From the NCBI GenBank assembly GCA_033557465.1, contig CM066047.1, positions 1,550,001 to 1,614,000 of the forward strand: a DNA stretch of 64,000 nucleotides, in the 5' to 3' direction. This stretch comes from Ichthyophis bannanicus. Lineage: Eukaryota; Chordata; Amphibia; Gymnophiona; Ichthyophiidae. How positions within the stretch are numbered: position 1 is the first letter of the stretch; the number at the start of each line of letters is the position of its first letter. Below the pieces are notes generated by a model that was not told the DNA's origin, made no database searches, and saw only the letters and a list, made by a program, of their open reading frames with translations. The position numbers and the translations under genes are program-made. This document shows positions 21,882 to 32,467 of this stretch, one piece after another.

Positions 21882-21906
21882 TACCGCGAGGTTTTCACTC
21901 GCGGTA
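21882..21906. repeat. Perfect 9-bp stem hairpin
   Basis: TACCGCGAG, a 7-nt loop, then CTCGCGGTA, followed by a T-run. In nuclear DNA this is not treated as a bacterial-type terminator. Confidence 0.6.
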
Positions 21907-22187
21907 TTTTTTTACTTGAATTTCAGCCACGCTCCCGTGCGGGGAACCTCTCCCCTCCCACTCTCCACCCATTGACCCCTTCTCTCCGCCCCTGGGGAGC
22001 CTTCCTCCGCCCTCCGAGAGCCTTTCCACGCCTCTATCGCACATCAGCGAGCCGCGCACATGAGCGGGCACTTTAGTGCGGCGCGCACGTGTGCGGGGCA
22101 CAAAACGCATCATTAACTTGCGCTAAGGTACCTTAGCGCACGCTATTGTGCGCTGCGCACTTGAGCGCAGTTTAGTAAACATACCCC

Positions 22188-22677
22188 AAAGATTCCATCA
22201 TTTGTAAGAGTTGTTTCAATGGACTTTTGTTCCTTTTTTGCCTAACTTTGGTGGTTTGGATTATATGTTTAGTGAGTTAGGACACAAGGTAAGTTTTGAT
22301 TTATTTGATATACGGCAATATCTTTGAACAAGCATTGTGGTTACAATAAAAATTAGACAAATCAAGGAGGAAAGGAACACCGATTTCAAAAATAGTAAAA
22401 GCAAAGAGAAAGTGGAGAAAAGGAAAATAATACAGGTACAGAGGGAAAGGCAGCAAAGGAGGAAGGTAAGGCTGGGGGGGGGGGGTGGGGAGAGGGGGTT
22501 AGGCCCTGCCAAACCTGAGACTAAGGAGAAACTTCTCATGAGTTTGCAAGGGCCGAATGCATCCTCGAACAGATGAATTTTTAGTGCATTTAGACCACAT
22601 GTAGACCACTGGGTTTTATTTGACGGCTTCAACTCTAAACAATAAACCTAGATGCTCTTGTTTGGTCTATATAGCAT
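22188..22677. other. Unassigned spacer with a poly-G tract
   Basis: AT-rich and purine-rich sequence with a G-run at about 22474-22486. No gene recognised. Confidence 0.4.
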
Positions 22678-23078
22678 TTCTCCATGACCAAGTAGGAAGT
22701 CAGTCCTCACATATGGGTGACGTCGGCGCCGACGGAGCCCTCGCGGAGCAATTTCCCCAGCTTTCAAAGAAAGCCTTTGGGAATTGCAGCGCGCATGCGC
22801 GGTCCCCTTCCCACCCAAGGGTGCCATCTTGCTCAGTCTTCTTTTTTCCGTGGAGCCCTACAGACGTTGTTTGTGATCGCCGCTGAAAAAGTTGATTTTA
22901 TTTAATATTCTTTTCTCGGTTCGACGACGGATCCTTTTCCCGCCTGGGCCCGATACGCCGGTATCGAGTCCGTTCTTTCTTTTTTCGGTTTTTGTCCTTC
23001 GTGACTAGCGTTCTCGTCATTTTTCTTTTTTCACTGGCAGCCCTGTCTTTTGACCTCGCAGGGGCCCTTTTTCCACCG

Positions 23079-25624
23079 ATGGCTGCCAGCGGGTTTAAAA
23101 AGTGTGATGGGTGTAAGAAACTTATGTCTCTTACCGACACACACGACTGCTGCCTCGGACCCTTTCATGACCCGATGATCTGTGGTCCGTGTGGCAAAAT
23201 GTCCTCAAAAGCGTTGAGTCGGCAGCATCAAAAAGAACGAATCTTCTCTGACGCCGCGTCCGGCCGGGCCCGGACCTCGTCAGAGGCTTCGGCGTCCCGG
23301 GACTCTGGTCCTGAGCATCGTCGGAGTTCCTCTGAGCGGGGGTCTCCTGCCCGGGAACATCATAGGAAGAAAAAACCTGCGAGGGTGGCGTCGGTGGACG
23401 CTCCTGGTTCCTCGAGGGCCAGGTCGCATAGCCCCGATAGCCGTCCCGGGTCCTCGGAGTCGGAGAGGCCTTCAAAACATCCTCGTCTCGAGATGGAGTC
23501 TCCTGGACACGTGAGTACTGTAGTCCTCGTGGACTCGCCTCCGAAGGAGCCGACGTCGGGCCCGACGCCATCAGGGCCCGAGTCGGGGGCTGCTGGGTCT
23601 CCTGAGCTCGGACTCAGGTTGATGGCCTTGGAGAGCAGTTTCGCTGCCTTCATGGACCAGCAGCGGGCATTGATCGCTGGCCTTGCCAGTGCATCTGCCC
23701 CGACCACCGGGACGTCAACGTCCAAGTCGACCCCGGAGACCGAGCCGATCCTCGAGTCCATGCGAGCTTGAGTCGATCCTCGGTCACGGTCTCCCTCGGC
23801 CTCCCGTTCGGGACCAAGGTCGTTGACGCCGGCCTCGGCATCGGGGCGGAGGGCATCAGTGCCCGCCCGACCGGAGCCGCTCGATTCCTCCTCCGAGGAG
23901 TCGGGCTGGGAGACGGAGGACGAAGAGTCACCAGGTACTTTTCGGACTCTGTGCGTCCCGTCGGACTCACCCGAGTCCGAACCTCAGAGACGGTCCCCCC
24001 CGGAGGACACCCGGTTCTCGGACTTCGTGCGGGATATGGCCAAGGCCTTGGCATTCCCCACGGATCCCAAGGAGGAGCCAAAGAGCTCGATGCCCTCCAG
24101 TATGACTCTCCCCCGAAGGAGGCCTTTACTGTACCGGTTCCTCCGATGCTGGAGCGACTTCTCTTCCACATGTGGGAGAGCCCGGCGTCGGCGCCAGGGT
24201 TAAGCAAGCGGGTCGATTCCATTTATCGAGTCCGCAAGAGCCCCGGGTTCCAAAAGGCACAACTACCGCACCATTCCATGGTGGTGGAATCGGCCATGCA
24301 TCGACTCGAGTCAGAAGATGCACTCCTCGGTGCCTCCTGGCCGGGAGGCCCGGAACCTGGATGCCCTCGGTAGGAAGTGCTTCCAGGGCTCTATGCTTGC
24401 TTGTCGAGTCGAGACCTACCAGCTCTACATGGGCATGTATCTCCGGGACCTGGCAAAGGAGATTTATTTTATTTATTTATTTAAAACTTTCTTATATACC
24501 GCCTCTTCCAGCGATCAAAGGCGGTTTTCATATAACAAGTGTAACCAGAACAGGTTTTACATGGAACAGATTTTAACTTATTTACAAACAACTTTTAAAT
24601 CAACAATTTTTCTGAGTAACTATATTATTAATTGTAAACAACTATATACAGGAGTAGTAGAGTAGGTAGCATTGGTAGACATTTGTTGGATTTAATCATC
24701 AGTAGGGTTTCATTTAGACTTTTCTGATGTGTTTACGGTGTAAACGTCTGCATTTAAGGTGGGTTTGAGAGGTATATTGTGTTTGTGAAGTGTTCTGTGA
24801 ATAAGTGGGTTTTAAGTTCTCTCCTGAAGAGATGGAGGTCTTTTATCATTCTAAGATTTAAAGGTAGTTTGTTCCAGAGGGCGGGGGCAGCATATGAGAA
24901 GGTTCTAGAGCTCGTAGTTTTTTTGTTTTACGGATAGTATTTTGTATGCCTAACGAGTATGTTGCGTTTTGTCTTCTAGTTCTGTGTTCTGGTGGGGCTT
25001 GCAAGAGGGTGGTTAGATGTGATGGTGAGATGTCATTGATGAGTTTAAATGTGGTTATGATTATTTTGTATGATGTTCTGCTATTTATGGGGAGCCAGTG
25101 CAGAGATTGCCGGGTTCTCTGCTGGTCTCTCCGAGGAACCTTTGCAGAGGTTCCAGGCCTTGTCCACTGTTATTCGGGAGTGCTCGAAGTTTATCTCTCG
25201 AGCAGCCTACAATGGCTTTGAAGCATCGGCTCGGGTAGCCGGAGCCGGCATCGGTGCCCGCCGACAGACTTGGCTTCAGTCATCCGACCTCGAGCCATGG
25301 GTACAGGACAAGTTGGTCGATGTCCCCTGCAGAGGTGAAAACCTCTTTGGCAAGCCCATGGCTGAAAAGGCTGCACAGATCGAGACCGAGACTCTGACCA
25401 GGACTCGGCTGTCCAGAAAAACCTCTGCCCCTTCTCAGAAGAAGGGCTCGGGGAAAAAGCCCATTTACCCGAGGAAGGTGGCTACCTATAAACACTACCC
25501 TCATTATCAGGCCTCAGCAGCTCCCCAACAGGGTCAGCAGGCCAAGGGACGGGGTAATGGGTCCCGTAGGCAGCAGGCCCCCAAGCCCACAACACTGGCC
25601 CCTGCTCAGCAGGGTGGGGGCTTT
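23079..25624 (+). pseudogene. DIRS-A Gag-like protein, frameshifted and split (copy 2)
   Basis: Starts MAASGFKKCDGCKK at 23079 and reads cleanly to 23771, with the cysteine motifs (KKCDGCKK, CGPCGKM), the Ser/Arg region and the block STPETEPILES. A stop then ends this frame, and the homologous region continues in other frames (SEESGWETEDEES; FVRDMAKALAF; PPMLERLLFHMWE; QLPHHSMVVESAMH). At 24463 an L2 fragment interrupts it between AKEI and AGFSAGL. After it, the frame open from 25070 to 25627 carries FISRAAYNGFEASARV, ARRQTWLQSSDLEPWV, PCRGENLFGK and the basic C-terminus. Confidence 0.82.
24464..25101 (-). mobile_element. L2-type LINE 3' end inserted in copy 2 gag
   Basis: On the minus strand the fragment starts in the RT C-terminus (LHWLPI-like, then a KIIITTFKLIND segment and APALWNKLPLNLR-like sequence, FRRELKTHLFTEHF) and ends in a 3' UTR with 'gaaaaccgcctttgatcgc' and a TAAATAAATAAAAT tail. 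Flanks ggagat and agagat suggest a short target duplication. It is 5'-truncated. Confidence 0.8.
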
Positions 25625-25792
25625 TGACTCCGTCAGCATAGCCTCTTCCCCTCCGCTGGTTTCTCTCAGCACAGGAGGCCGGCTGGTCCACTTTGCCCAC
25701 AGGTGGTCAGCCATCACATCAGATACCTGGGTGCTTCATATAGTTCAGAAAGGCTATCTTCTACACTTTAACCAGGTCTTCTCTCCTACTTT

Positions 25793-27506
25793 CCAGGGGA
25801 GCCTCCAAGACTCCCTCTGCACAGGGACTTACTCCTTCAGGAGTTAGCAAGTCTTCTTCAGGAACAGGCTGTGGAACCGGTGCCCCACCACCTGAGAGGT
25901 CATGGCTTTTATTCCAGGTACTTTCTGATACCAAAAAGAACAGGAGGCCTCAGACCCATCCTGGACTTGCGAAACCTCAACAAGTTCCTGGAAAGGGAAA
26001 AGTTCAAGAAGCTTGCCCTTGGAATCCTGCTGCCCTACCCTCCAGCAGGGAGACTGGCTATGCTCCTTAGATCTAAAGGATGCGTATACTCACATCCTTA
26101 TTCAATCAGACCACAGACAGTATCTCAGGTTTGTTGTGGGAGGAAATCATTACCAGTACAGAGTACTGCCCTTTGGCCTATCCTCCGCCCCTAGGGTGTT
26201 CACCAAATGCCTAGCAGTGGTGGCGGCTTATCTAAGACTTCAAGGCCTTTTTGTGTTTCCATACCTGGACGACTGGCTCATCAGAGCCCAGTCTTCCCAA
26301 GAGGCCACTCAGGCCACTCAACGCACTGTGACTCTACTCCAGCACTTGGGATTTGTCATAAACTTCGCAAAGTCCACTTTGCTCCCCTCTCAAAATCTCG
26401 AATTCATAGGCGCCAGGTTGGACACTCTTCAGGCGCGGCCTTCCTGCCTCTGGACAGGGCCCACAGGCTCATGGATCTTGCCAGCCACTTTCACAGCAAT
26501 TCCCTGGTCTCTGCCAGGCAATTTCTGAGACTGCTCGGCCATATGGCTTCCACGGTCCATGTAACCCCCAATGCCCGCCTGAACATGCGTCCTGCTCATT
26601 GGTGCCTTCGCACTCAATGGCATCAGGCCACAGGAAGCCTGGCGGACTCAGTACTGATATCCGACCTGCTGGTCTCTTCTCTGCGGTGGCGGCTTCATCT
26701 GCCAAACCTAGTGCTGGGAGTGGATTTTCAATCTCCTCCGCCTTCTCAGGTACTGACATCCGATGCTTCTCTCCTGGGTTGGGGAGCACATTGCCAAGGG
26801 ACATGTAATCAAGGCCTCTGGACCCCTTGGGAGTCTGCTCAGCAGATAAACTTCCTGGAGCTCAGAGCCATCCGCCTAGCTCTGAGAGCCTTCTTCCACC
26901 TCACTTCTCACCAGTCTGTGCTGGTCCAGACGGACAATCAAGTTGCAATGTTCTGTGTGAACAAGCAAGGAGGCACAGGCTCCTTCCTTCTCCATCGGCC
27001 ACGGCATCCTCCTCAAAGCTGTCTATCTCCCAGGTCAGGAAAATTACCTGGCAGACAAGCTGAGCAGGATCCTCCAACCACACGAGTGGAGATTGGATCT
27101 GTTGGTGGTTCAACGGATCTTTCTCAGGTGGGGCCTCCCCACCATGGATCTGTTTGCCAGTCCTCTGAACCGGCAACTTCCCCGATTCTGCTCTCCACAA
27201 CCGCATCCTCTCAGAGTAGCGCCGGATGCTTTTCTGATTCCATGGACCACAGGCCTCTTGTATGCCTTTCCTCCCATGCCACTAGTGTCTCGGACGCTCT
27301 TCAAGGTTCTCAGGGACAGAGCCTCGATGATCCTGGTGGCTCCCCGGTGGCCGAGACAACACTGGTTCCTGCTTCTGATGCAGCTGGCGGTGGACACTCC
27401 TCTTCCTCTGGGGTTTCAACCCGATCTCCTGTCACAGGATCAGGGGACTCTCCTACACCCCAACCTCTGGTCCCTTCATCTGATGGCCTGGCTGCTGAAA
27501 GGGTAG
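25793..27506 (+). pseudogene. DIRS-A RT / RNase H / methyltransferase-like polyprotein, frameshifted (copy 2)
   Basis: RT begins EPVPHHLRGHGFYSRYFLI (frame open from 25871), shifts frame near 26030 into CSLDLKDAYTHI, YRVLPFGLSSAPRVF and the catalytic PYLDDWLI, then shifts again near 26440. RNase H follows (LELRAIRLALRAF, VQTDNQVAMFCVNKQGG) with a deletion of about 33 bp relative to copy 3 near 26990. The methyltransferase-like domain (WGLPTMDLFAS, LLYAFPPMPLVSRT, ILVAPRWPRQH) is in the frame 27093-27506. Confidence 0.85.
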
Positions 27507-27878
27507 TTCTTGCTCCCCTCCTGCTGCCTCGGGAGGTGGAAGAGGTCGTCTTGGCCTCCAGGCGGCCATCCACCCGGAAGTCCTACGCTCTTAAGTGGCG
27601 TTGCTTCTCCGTATGGTGTGCTCAGCAGTGTGAGAATCCTTTCTCCTGCTTGGTGGCAGTGGTCTTGCAATATTTGCTTTACCTCTCCAAACTTGGCCTT
27701 AAGTCCAACTCTGTCAGGGTCCTCCTCAGTGCTCTCTCTGCGCATCACGCACCGGTGGACAGCAGGCCTCTTTCCAACCACCCTTTGGTGACTCGTTTTC
27801 TCCGAGGCCTCCTTCTCCTTAAGCCTCCTTTGCGCCCACCAGTCCCAGAATGGGATCTGAATGTGGTCTTACAGCGGA
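27507..27878 (+). pseudogene. DIRS-A tyrosine recombinase, N-terminal part (copy 2)
   Basis: Frame with LLPREVEEVVLASRRPSTRK, SYALKWRCFSVWC, FSCLVAVVLQYLLYLS and the LRGLLLLKPPLRPP block, ending VVLQR where DIRS-B sequence begins. No frameshift here. The open frame continues meaninglessly into the DIRS-B terminus. Confidence 0.85.
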
Positions 27879-28196
27879 ATCTCCAGGAACAAGCAGGAAT
27901 GAGTCTTCACATATGGGAGACGTCGCCAACGGAGCCCGCACGGGAATGCTCCCCAGCATCCAATCAGAAAGCCTTTGGGAGCATCCCCCGCGCCTGCGCG
28001 GTGGCTTCCCGCCCTTCCTACTGCCTCTCCCCAGTTTTCGTTTTTCCGCGGAGCAGACAGGACGTACCTCCTGCCACCGCAGAAACTTTTCTTTCTTTTC
28101 TTGTTTTCCTGTGGTCGCGGCCTTTTCCCGCCGACAACGGCACCACCGGTGCCCCTTTTTTTTTTCTTCTTTTAGTCACCTCGAGGGAACCTTTTT

Positions 28197-28212
28197 TCCC
28201 TCTGGTCGTTTT
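28197..28212. repeat. Target-site duplication, left copy
   Basis: tccctctggtcgtttt, identical to 29845-29860, flanking the L1-type insertion. The 16-bp length fits L1-type target-primed reverse transcription. Confidence 0.93.
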
Positions 28213-29844
28213 TTTTTGTTTGTTTTTTTTTTTTAAATTTGATTTTCAAGACAAAAATACAAGTAAACACACTTGCTCAGAAAAAAGGGAGGACATTCGC
28301 AAATACACCATAAGAAAATACAAAGGAATACAATACACCAAAATGAACCCCTAATACAGTCCACAATATAGAGGGGGATCCAAGAACAAAGTAAATAATA
28401 CAAAGGAAAATATTCCAATATAAGGTTAGGTGTGATACAGCCCATATAAACTAATAACATCTGCAGGCCCACCTACAAACCCCCTAGGAACCTCGACTAT
28501 TTAAAAAGGAAATTAATTGAGAAGGATACACAAAAATATAAGAATTGCCCTATAGTTTTACCAGACATTTGCAAGGGTATTTCAGGAAAAATAAACCCCC
28601 AAGCTGGAGGACCCATGGTCGCAGGATTAAAAATTCACTCCTGCGTCGTCTTGTCTCCCTAGCTAGGTCAGGAAATATCCGAACGAGGCACCCCTTAAAT
28701 AATACATTCCTTTTCTTGAAAAACATCCTTAATAACCATTCCCTATCAGAAACCAGTGCAAAGGTGACTATACAGGTCGCAGGTTTAACCAAAACTGTAT
28801 CTGAAATTTCCAACAATTCAGAAACATTCAGTACATCCATTCCCCCAGCCCCAGTCTCAGAAGAGATGGGGGTCTTCCTAGAGGTAGGAAGATAATAAGC
28901 TTTAACCAATGGGGGACATATATCCCCAGAAACCCCCAAAACCTCTAACAAGTAACTTCGAAACATTTCCTTAGGAGAAACATTAGGCATACAGGGAAAA
29001 TTAACCAATCGTAAATTAGCTAACTTAGAAAAATTCTCAAATTGTTCCATCCTAATTTTAAACTGATTAGAGTCCTTAATAAAAGACTCAGATAAAGTCT
29101 CAAACTGAGTACTTTTAACAGAAACATCATCCACAGTTGATTTTAACACTGTCAAGTCCTGTTCCAACTTTAAGATACTGGCAGAATTGGATACAACCTG
29201 ATCTTGAAGTCCCTTAAACTGTGTTTCAAAAACTTCCCCAAGCTGATTAATCGCCATCCAAATCGATTCCAAAGTGAAGTGCTCCGGCCGAGGCAAAAGA
29301 AAAGAAGAATAAGTCAACCCCTGCTGAAGAGCTGGCAGAACACTACAGGGCAACGAAGTTCCAAAGGAGGGGGATCCAGAGCCTCCAACCGACACCGGAG
29401 CAGGGCTCGAAGATTCGACCAAAGATTGTGTAACTTGCCCGGTCGAAGGAATTGCACCCTCTAATTCACCAGGCACCAGCGACCCCAGAGATGCGCCAGA
29501 ACCTCCCAACTTCGGAGAGGTCGACAAAACCCCACTGTGCCGAGCTACTTCCAGGCATGGCTGCTTCGGGTCTCGATGCAAATCCGGGGGCGTAAGATCG
29601 CTGCTCACAGGAGACGCCAAGCTACTCAGCTCCAGGCAACCTCCCATCGAGCCACCGCTCCCCAAGTTGGGCTGCGACTCCTTGGGGCGAACAACAAAGG
29701 CATCCAGAGGACCTGTAACAGGAGTAGAGGTCTGCACGGGTGCCTGGGACTGCATATCGCGCTTCCCCTTCCTCTTCCGTCCCATCAGGAAAAAACGCCA
29801 CCGGAGCCTAAACACAGCATACCGCCATCTTGGATCTTCCCCTA
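28213..29844 (-). mobile_element. ORF1-only L1-type element (HAL1-like)
   Basis: On the minus strand: a 5' UTR of about 60 nt, an intact ORF1 (29785-28550), a 3' UTR of about 300 nt and a poly(A) tail (the T-rich 28213-28234 on the plus strand). A perfect 16-bp target duplication flanks it (28197-28212, 29845-29860). There is no ORF2. The retained 5' end, tail and duplication show a complete retrotransposed RNA from an L1 relative lacking ORF2, comparable in layout to mammalian HAL1. Confidence 0.85.
28550..29785 (-). CDS. L1-type ORF1 protein
   Basis: 411 codons, uninterrupted. The start ATG at 29785 gives MGRKRKGKRDMQ, a basic N-terminus; an upstream in-frame ATG at 29884 lies outside the element, in DIRS-B gag sequence, so it is not used here. 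A long Ser/Pro/Gly-rich region is followed by a predicted coiled coil (about residues 190-260: heptad-like SILKLEQDLTVLKSTVDD, then QFKIRMEQFE) and an RRM-like segment (LANLRLVNFPCMP, about residue 255 onward, with KEMFRSYLLEVLG). The C-terminal domain ends in RIFPDLARETRRRRSEF, the usual basic helix of ORF1p. By family it forms trimers that bind and chaperone element RNA. Confidence 0.82.
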   Translation of the reverse strand: MGRKRKGKRDMQSQAPVQTSTPVTGPLDAFVVRPKESQPNLGSGGSMGGCLELSSLASPVSSDLTPPDLHRDPKQPCLEVARHSGVLSTSPKLGGSGASLGSLVPGELEGAIPSTGQVTQSLVESSSPAPVSVGGSGSPSFGTSLPCSVLPALQQGLTYSSFLLPRPEHFTLESIWMAINQLGEVFETQFKGLQDQVVSNSASILKLEQDLTVLKSTVDDVSVKSTQFETLSESFIKDSNQFKIRMEQFENFSKLANLRLVNFPCMPNVSPKEMFRSYLLEVLGVSGDICPPLVKAYYLPTSRKTPISSETGAGGMDVLNVSELLEISDTVLVKPATCIVTFALVSDREWLLRMFFKKRNVLFKGCLVRIFPDLARETRRRRSEFLILRPWVLQLGGLFFLKYPCKCLVKL

Positions 29845-29860
29845 TCCCTCTGGTCGTTTT
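29845..29860. repeat. Target-site duplication, right copy
   Basis: Identical to 28197-28212; the DIRS-B sequence resumes with 'gaggcctaccgggctgcaca'. Confidence 0.93.
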
Positions 29861-29882
29861 GAGGCCTACCGGGCTGCACAGC

Positions 29883-32467
29883 ATGGAGCCTTCTTCCCCT
29901 CAGAAGTGCGCCCACTGTGGAGACTTAGTTTTTCACTTAGACTCCAATGCCTGGTGCCTCTCCTGTTTGGGCCCTGACCCTTTTCTACCTGGTTCTCCGG
30001 GCTTCAGTATCGGGAGAAGACCTTCCCTTTTTCGGGTGTCCCTCGATGACATCTTTCCCCCTAAGGTGCGGTCATCGGTTTTCTCTTCTCTCCAGGATCA
30101 GGTAACCACACAACAGTCTGTTAAGACTAGCCAAGTCTTGAGGGGCGAGTCTCATGCGCGGTATGACGACAACTCCGGCCAACCCCTCAAGCCCTCCTTG
30201 GCAATTAAACCCCGGCGGGAGTCTTCGGGCTCCAAAGCATTCACGGGGTTTCGGGTTGTTCCTGAGGTTCTCTCCTCACAGAACATTCCCGAGCCATGCT
30301 CGAGGGTGGTATCCGCTTCGAGCGGTGCCGATTCCCCGGCATCGGCGCCGGCGTCGGGTGTTCCACCCTTCGCCAGGGATCGTCAGCTGCTGTCCTCGGC
30401 ACCTCCAGGGCCGATCGACTCGACCCAGTCTGGCGTTCCTTCATCCCTGCCATGCGCGGAGGTGGTACCCGCTTCGGGCGGTACCGATTCCTCGGCAGCG
30501 GCGTCGGCGTCGAGTGTCCCACTCTCTGACGGGGATCGTCATCTGGTGTCCTCGGTACCTTCGGGGCCGATCGCTTCGACCCAGTCTGGCTTGCCTGCAT
30601 CCCAGCCCTGCGCAGGGGCGGTACCGGATTTGAACGGCACCGTTTTCATGGGTGTCGAGTGCTCCACTCGTCACCAGGGATCGCCGCCTGGCTCCCTCGG
30701 TACCTACGGGGTCTTATCGATCTGCCCCGGACGGGCGATCCCCCGGCATCGACGTGGACGTCGAGTGCTCCGCTCATCGCTAGAAGGGGGGCCCCGGTGC
30801 CTTCGATCACTTCGATCCAGTCTGGTTTCCTGTCGCCCTGGCCAGCCAGGGGGTTGTTTCCAGCGTCAAGAGACACCGGTACCCCGGCGTCGGCGCCGGG
30901 GTTGTGCGTTTCACGCCCCGCAGGGGCTCGTCGTCTGGTTACCTGGGTACCCTCGGGGTCGGGTCGTATGCCCCGGAAGGATTCTCCTCTGGGTAAGACA
31001 GGCTCGAGAGGGGTCCCGGCGTCTGGCGGTGCCTACCGCTCGGCATCGATGCCGGTGTCTGGTGTTCCTCCCCCTACCGAGCTTCGTTCTCGGGGGCCCT
31101 CGGTGCCTACGGCACCAATCGACGCGGTTCCGATTCGCTCCCCGGGATCGGCATCGCCGGCGCCGCCTCCGCCGCCGGGGCCCTCTAGGAGGGAGTCTAT
31201 CTCCTCGCTCGGTTCGATGCCCAGCCTCGAATCAGTATCCAGCCTCGAAGGCTTGGCTACAGCACGTTTCGGGACCGGCCCCGGTCCTTTTCTGCGACGC
31301 AGTGCAGAGATTTCTAACCACTGCTCTCCGGTTGCCTCGGAACCGCTTCAATCGTCGGGGGCAGGGCCGTCCCCGCGGTCGGGGCCGAGGCCGATTCCTG
31401 TGGTTCCATCGGTGCCATCGACCCCTTCGATGCCTAGCTTGGAATCAATTCCAGGAACCGTCGACGCCGTGCTGACTGCCCCGATCCGGGACTGCTGGTA
31501 CCACCCTCTGCCCAGCGGGCGTCAGTCCGATAGGTCTTTTGGTGCCCAGGCGGCCCCTCCCGCCTTCGCCTCCCCCAGCATAGCCCCTCTGGGAGAGCCG
31601 TCTTTTCAGGATTTTCTCCTTGACATGGCGGACTTGCTTGCCATTCCTATTCCGGGTCCTTCCCTAAGTCCAGGCCCTGCGGAACAGGCAGCCGTAATGC
31701 TTCCTTTACATCCTTCCCTGCAGGATCTTCTGCTGGGGGCTTGGCGGTCGCCTTTGAGGGTTCTGGTACCGTCTACAGCAATGCATGCTCTGTATCGGGT
31801 GCCCCCCTCCCCGGGTTTTCAGCAGCACCAGCTTCCACATCATTCCATCGTGGTGGAATCAGCGCTGAGGAAGGTTGGAAGCAAGAAGAAGCATTCTTCT
31901 CACCCCCCAGGTCGTGTCTCTAAAACGCTGGATACCCTGGGGCATCAAACCTTCCAAACATCCATGTTGGCTTCCAGAATTATTTCATATATTTTTTATA
32001 TGAGCCTGACACTCCGGGAGGTCACCGAGAGATTATCTCTTTTGTCTCCCTTTTTGTCTGCAACTAAGGCCTCTGAATATTCCTTGCTTCTTTATCATTG
32101 CAGGAATATCTCTGGGTTCCTTCCTCGTGCTTCTCTAGACTCCTTCCTGTCGGTCAGCAGATCCTCTGCTATTGCCATCAGAGCACGTCGTACAGCATGG
32201 TTGCAGGCGTCAGATTTGTGTAGGCGGGCACAACATAATTTGGGCAATTCTCCGTGTGCTGGAGACCACCTCTTCAACAGCGAAGCCTTGCGTCAGGTTG
32301 CTCAGTGCTTCGCTAATCCTCCTAGCGTTAGAAGCCGTCCAAAGTCCTCTCTTCCCCCTGGGGGTGGAAAATGTCTTACTAGACCTTCCTTTCCTAGGAA
32401 GAGAAAATTTCATCCCTCCGCCACCCGCCAGGTGCGCCTAAGCAAGGGACGTCTCAATCCGGTCTGA
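29883..32467 (+). pseudogene. DIRS-B Gag-like protein, frame drift in a minisatellite
   Basis: Starts MEPSSPQKCAHCGDLVFHLD at 29883, with a CxxC...CLSCLGPD cysteine motif near the N-terminus. A first frame runs to 31475, but the conserved C-terminal half is in the frame open from 30659 to 32467 (SFQDFLLDMADLLAI, LHPSLQDLLLGAWRS, QLPHHSIVVESALRKV, ARRTAWLQASDL, SPCAGDHLFNSEAL). The two overlap over about 800 bp, so the shift lies within the repeat region 30296-30760, where both frames are Ser/Pro-rich. Total length would be about 860 residues. Expression as one protein is therefore not possible from this copy. Confidence 0.72.
30296..30760 (+). repeat. Minisatellite in DIRS-B gag, unit about 153-156 bp
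   Basis: Three tandem units, starting near 30296, 30453 and 30609, share segments such as 'ggtggtacccgcttcgggcgg', 'ggcgtcggcgtcgagtgt', 'gggatcgtc' and 'gggccgatc...cgacccagtctggc' with progressive divergence. Each encodes about 52 residues rich in Ser, Pro and Gly. Variable unit lengths (not all multiples of 3) change the reading frame. Confidence 0.75.

Larger units (their letters stand above)
16768..22187. mobile_element. Putative 5.4-kb non-coding TIR element
   Basis: Begins GGGGTATGTTTACTAAA (16768-16784) and ends with its exact reverse complement (22171-22187). The trinucleotide aaa flanks both sides (16765-16767, 22188-22190), a possible 3-bp target duplication. Both subterminal regions are rich in GCGC and motifs like GCGCGCTgATGTGC. 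The same terminus bounds the 128-bp palindromic MITE at 59895-60022. No transposase was found. The interior holds tRNA-like modules, two tandem duplications, a solo LTR and a MITE. That the two ends belong to one element, rather than to unrelated insertions, is inferred from the inverted orientation. Confidence 0.55.

Noticed and set aside
26207..28354. A 715-codon protein
   Set aside because: It joins RT, RNase H and recombinase fragments of copy 2 across real frameshifts and then runs into the DIRS-B terminus.
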